5,021 nucleotides of DNA, from the NCBI GenBank assembly GCA_020859965.1, contig JAJBVF010000287.1:1-5021 (forward strand), given 5' to 3'. The number at the start of each line of letters is the position of its first letter. The stretch's first letter is position 1. This DNA comes from Clostridiales bacterium. GTDB taxonomy: Bacteria; Bacillota; Clostridia; Lachnospirales; Lachnospiraceae. Made by a program: the position numbers and the translations under genes. The notes under the pieces were generated by a model. That model made no database searches, was not told where the DNA came from, and saw only the letters and a program-made list of their open reading frames with translations. Shown here in pieces: positions 4,573 through 5,021 of this stretch.

Positions 4573-5021
4573 CGTTTTCACCTCCTGTCGTTCCAGAATA
4601 ATTTTTCATGTCAGAATTCTCTCCGGTAATAATTTCTGAGTACGGCAACTGCTCAATCCAGTCACAAAAATCATGCCACTCGTCCAACTTATGATTCTTA
4701 CGTGATGGATAGATACCCGCCAGGACTTCATAATTCATCATTACCGTTCGCTTCTGGTTATAACTGGTCGGAAGGAGTTGAATCATCTGCCACCAGTATT
4801 TCATGTCCTTGGTTTTGAGATAATTGGACCTCGCGGCATTCAGAACTCCAATAAGTATCACGAGCATATCGTTCGACCTCATATTCAGAAGTTCTGGCGT
4901 CCCCAGCTCAGACTCAACCAGTGGCTCGTTTATCAGGTGTTCATGTGAGAAATCTTCCGGTGTAAATTCTTTTGCTGCTATCTTGTGCATGGTGCTACAA
5001 GAATTTGCCACGGTTCCGATC
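4556..5021 (-). CDS. C-terminal part of a phage-type conserved protein of unknown function (5' end outside window)
   Basis: The frame is open to the right edge, giving 154 visible residues that begin Ile-Gly-Thr-Val-Ala-Asn. A GTG codon at 5011 could be mistaken for a start, but it is followed directly by the conserved-looking stretch NSCSTMHK (visible residues 6-13). I recognise that motif from the middle of longer Firmicute phage proteins, where it is preceded by G-T-x, so this GTG is probably an internal valine. No Shine-Dalgarno can be judged in the 10 bases left. Further on are a Trp/Leu-rich helix, LLPTSYNQKRTVMMNYE, and a C-terminal HKLDEWHDFCDWIEQLPYSE segment, both typical of the same family. 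Its biochemical role is unknown to me; no catalytic signature is evident. The stop overlaps the next gene by 17 nt, indicating a shared transcript. Confidence 0.85.
   Translation of the reverse strand, partial: IGTVANSCSTMHKIAAKEFTPEDFSHEHLINEPLVESELGTPELLNMRSNDMLVILIGVLNAARSNYLKTKDMKYWWQMIQLLPTSYNQKRTVMMNYEVLAGIYPSRKNHKLDEWHDFCDWIEQLPYSEIITGENSDMKNYSGTTGGENDGKIG

Noticed and set aside
1..5021. CRISPR array, tRNA, rRNA or complete insertion sequence
   Set aside because: No regularly spaced repeats, no cloverleaf or rRNA-like stretch, and no terminal inverted repeats or DDE transposase were seen; the window is filled with small minus-strand genes.

Overview
The window looks like part of a mobile element, most likely a prophage or an integrative/conjugative element, from a Clostridia-type Firmicute. 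A Lachnospiraceae-like gut host is my best guess. The reasons are strong AGGAGG-type ribosome binding sites before nearly every gene, tightly packed genes of about 60-200 codons, and families I associate with such elements (DUF4314, DUF2786-like, and a YSTQRP-type small protein). The host is an inference; no host chromosomal gene, rRNA or tRNA is present.

All genes lie on the minus strand, so transcription runs from high to low coordinates. The upstream block (about 5021-2770) starts with the C-terminal part of a phage-type conserved protein cut by the window edge. It is followed by an 85-aa protein of unknown function, a DUF2786-like protein, an 85-aa acidic helical protein, a protein with an IS3/IS911 OrfA-like helix-turn-helix plus leucine zipper, and an 83-aa helical protein. 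The last four are joined by three successive 4-nt ATGA overlaps, so they are one translationally coupled operon.

The only real intergenic gap (2622-2769) holds a near-consensus sigma-A promoter. An imperfect dyad fills the space between its -35 and -10, so it looks like a repressible internal promoter. No convincing terminator precedes it.

The downstream block (about 2621-1) starts at that promoter: a 196-aa conserved protein, then 67, 178, 80, 68, 72 (DUF4314), 99 and 62-aa (cysteine-rich) proteins, and finally the first 18 codons of another gene leaving the window on the left. Spacing is 2-35 nt with several overlaps. No enzyme with a recognisable active site is complete here. The block reads as an accessory or early-region array of small proteins. 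The clearest biological leads are the orphan OrfA-like DNA-binding protein without any transposase catalytic partner, the promoter/operator, and the cysteine-rich protein. Several genes probably start later than the longest open frame would suggest; the ribosome binding sites used to choose starts are given.
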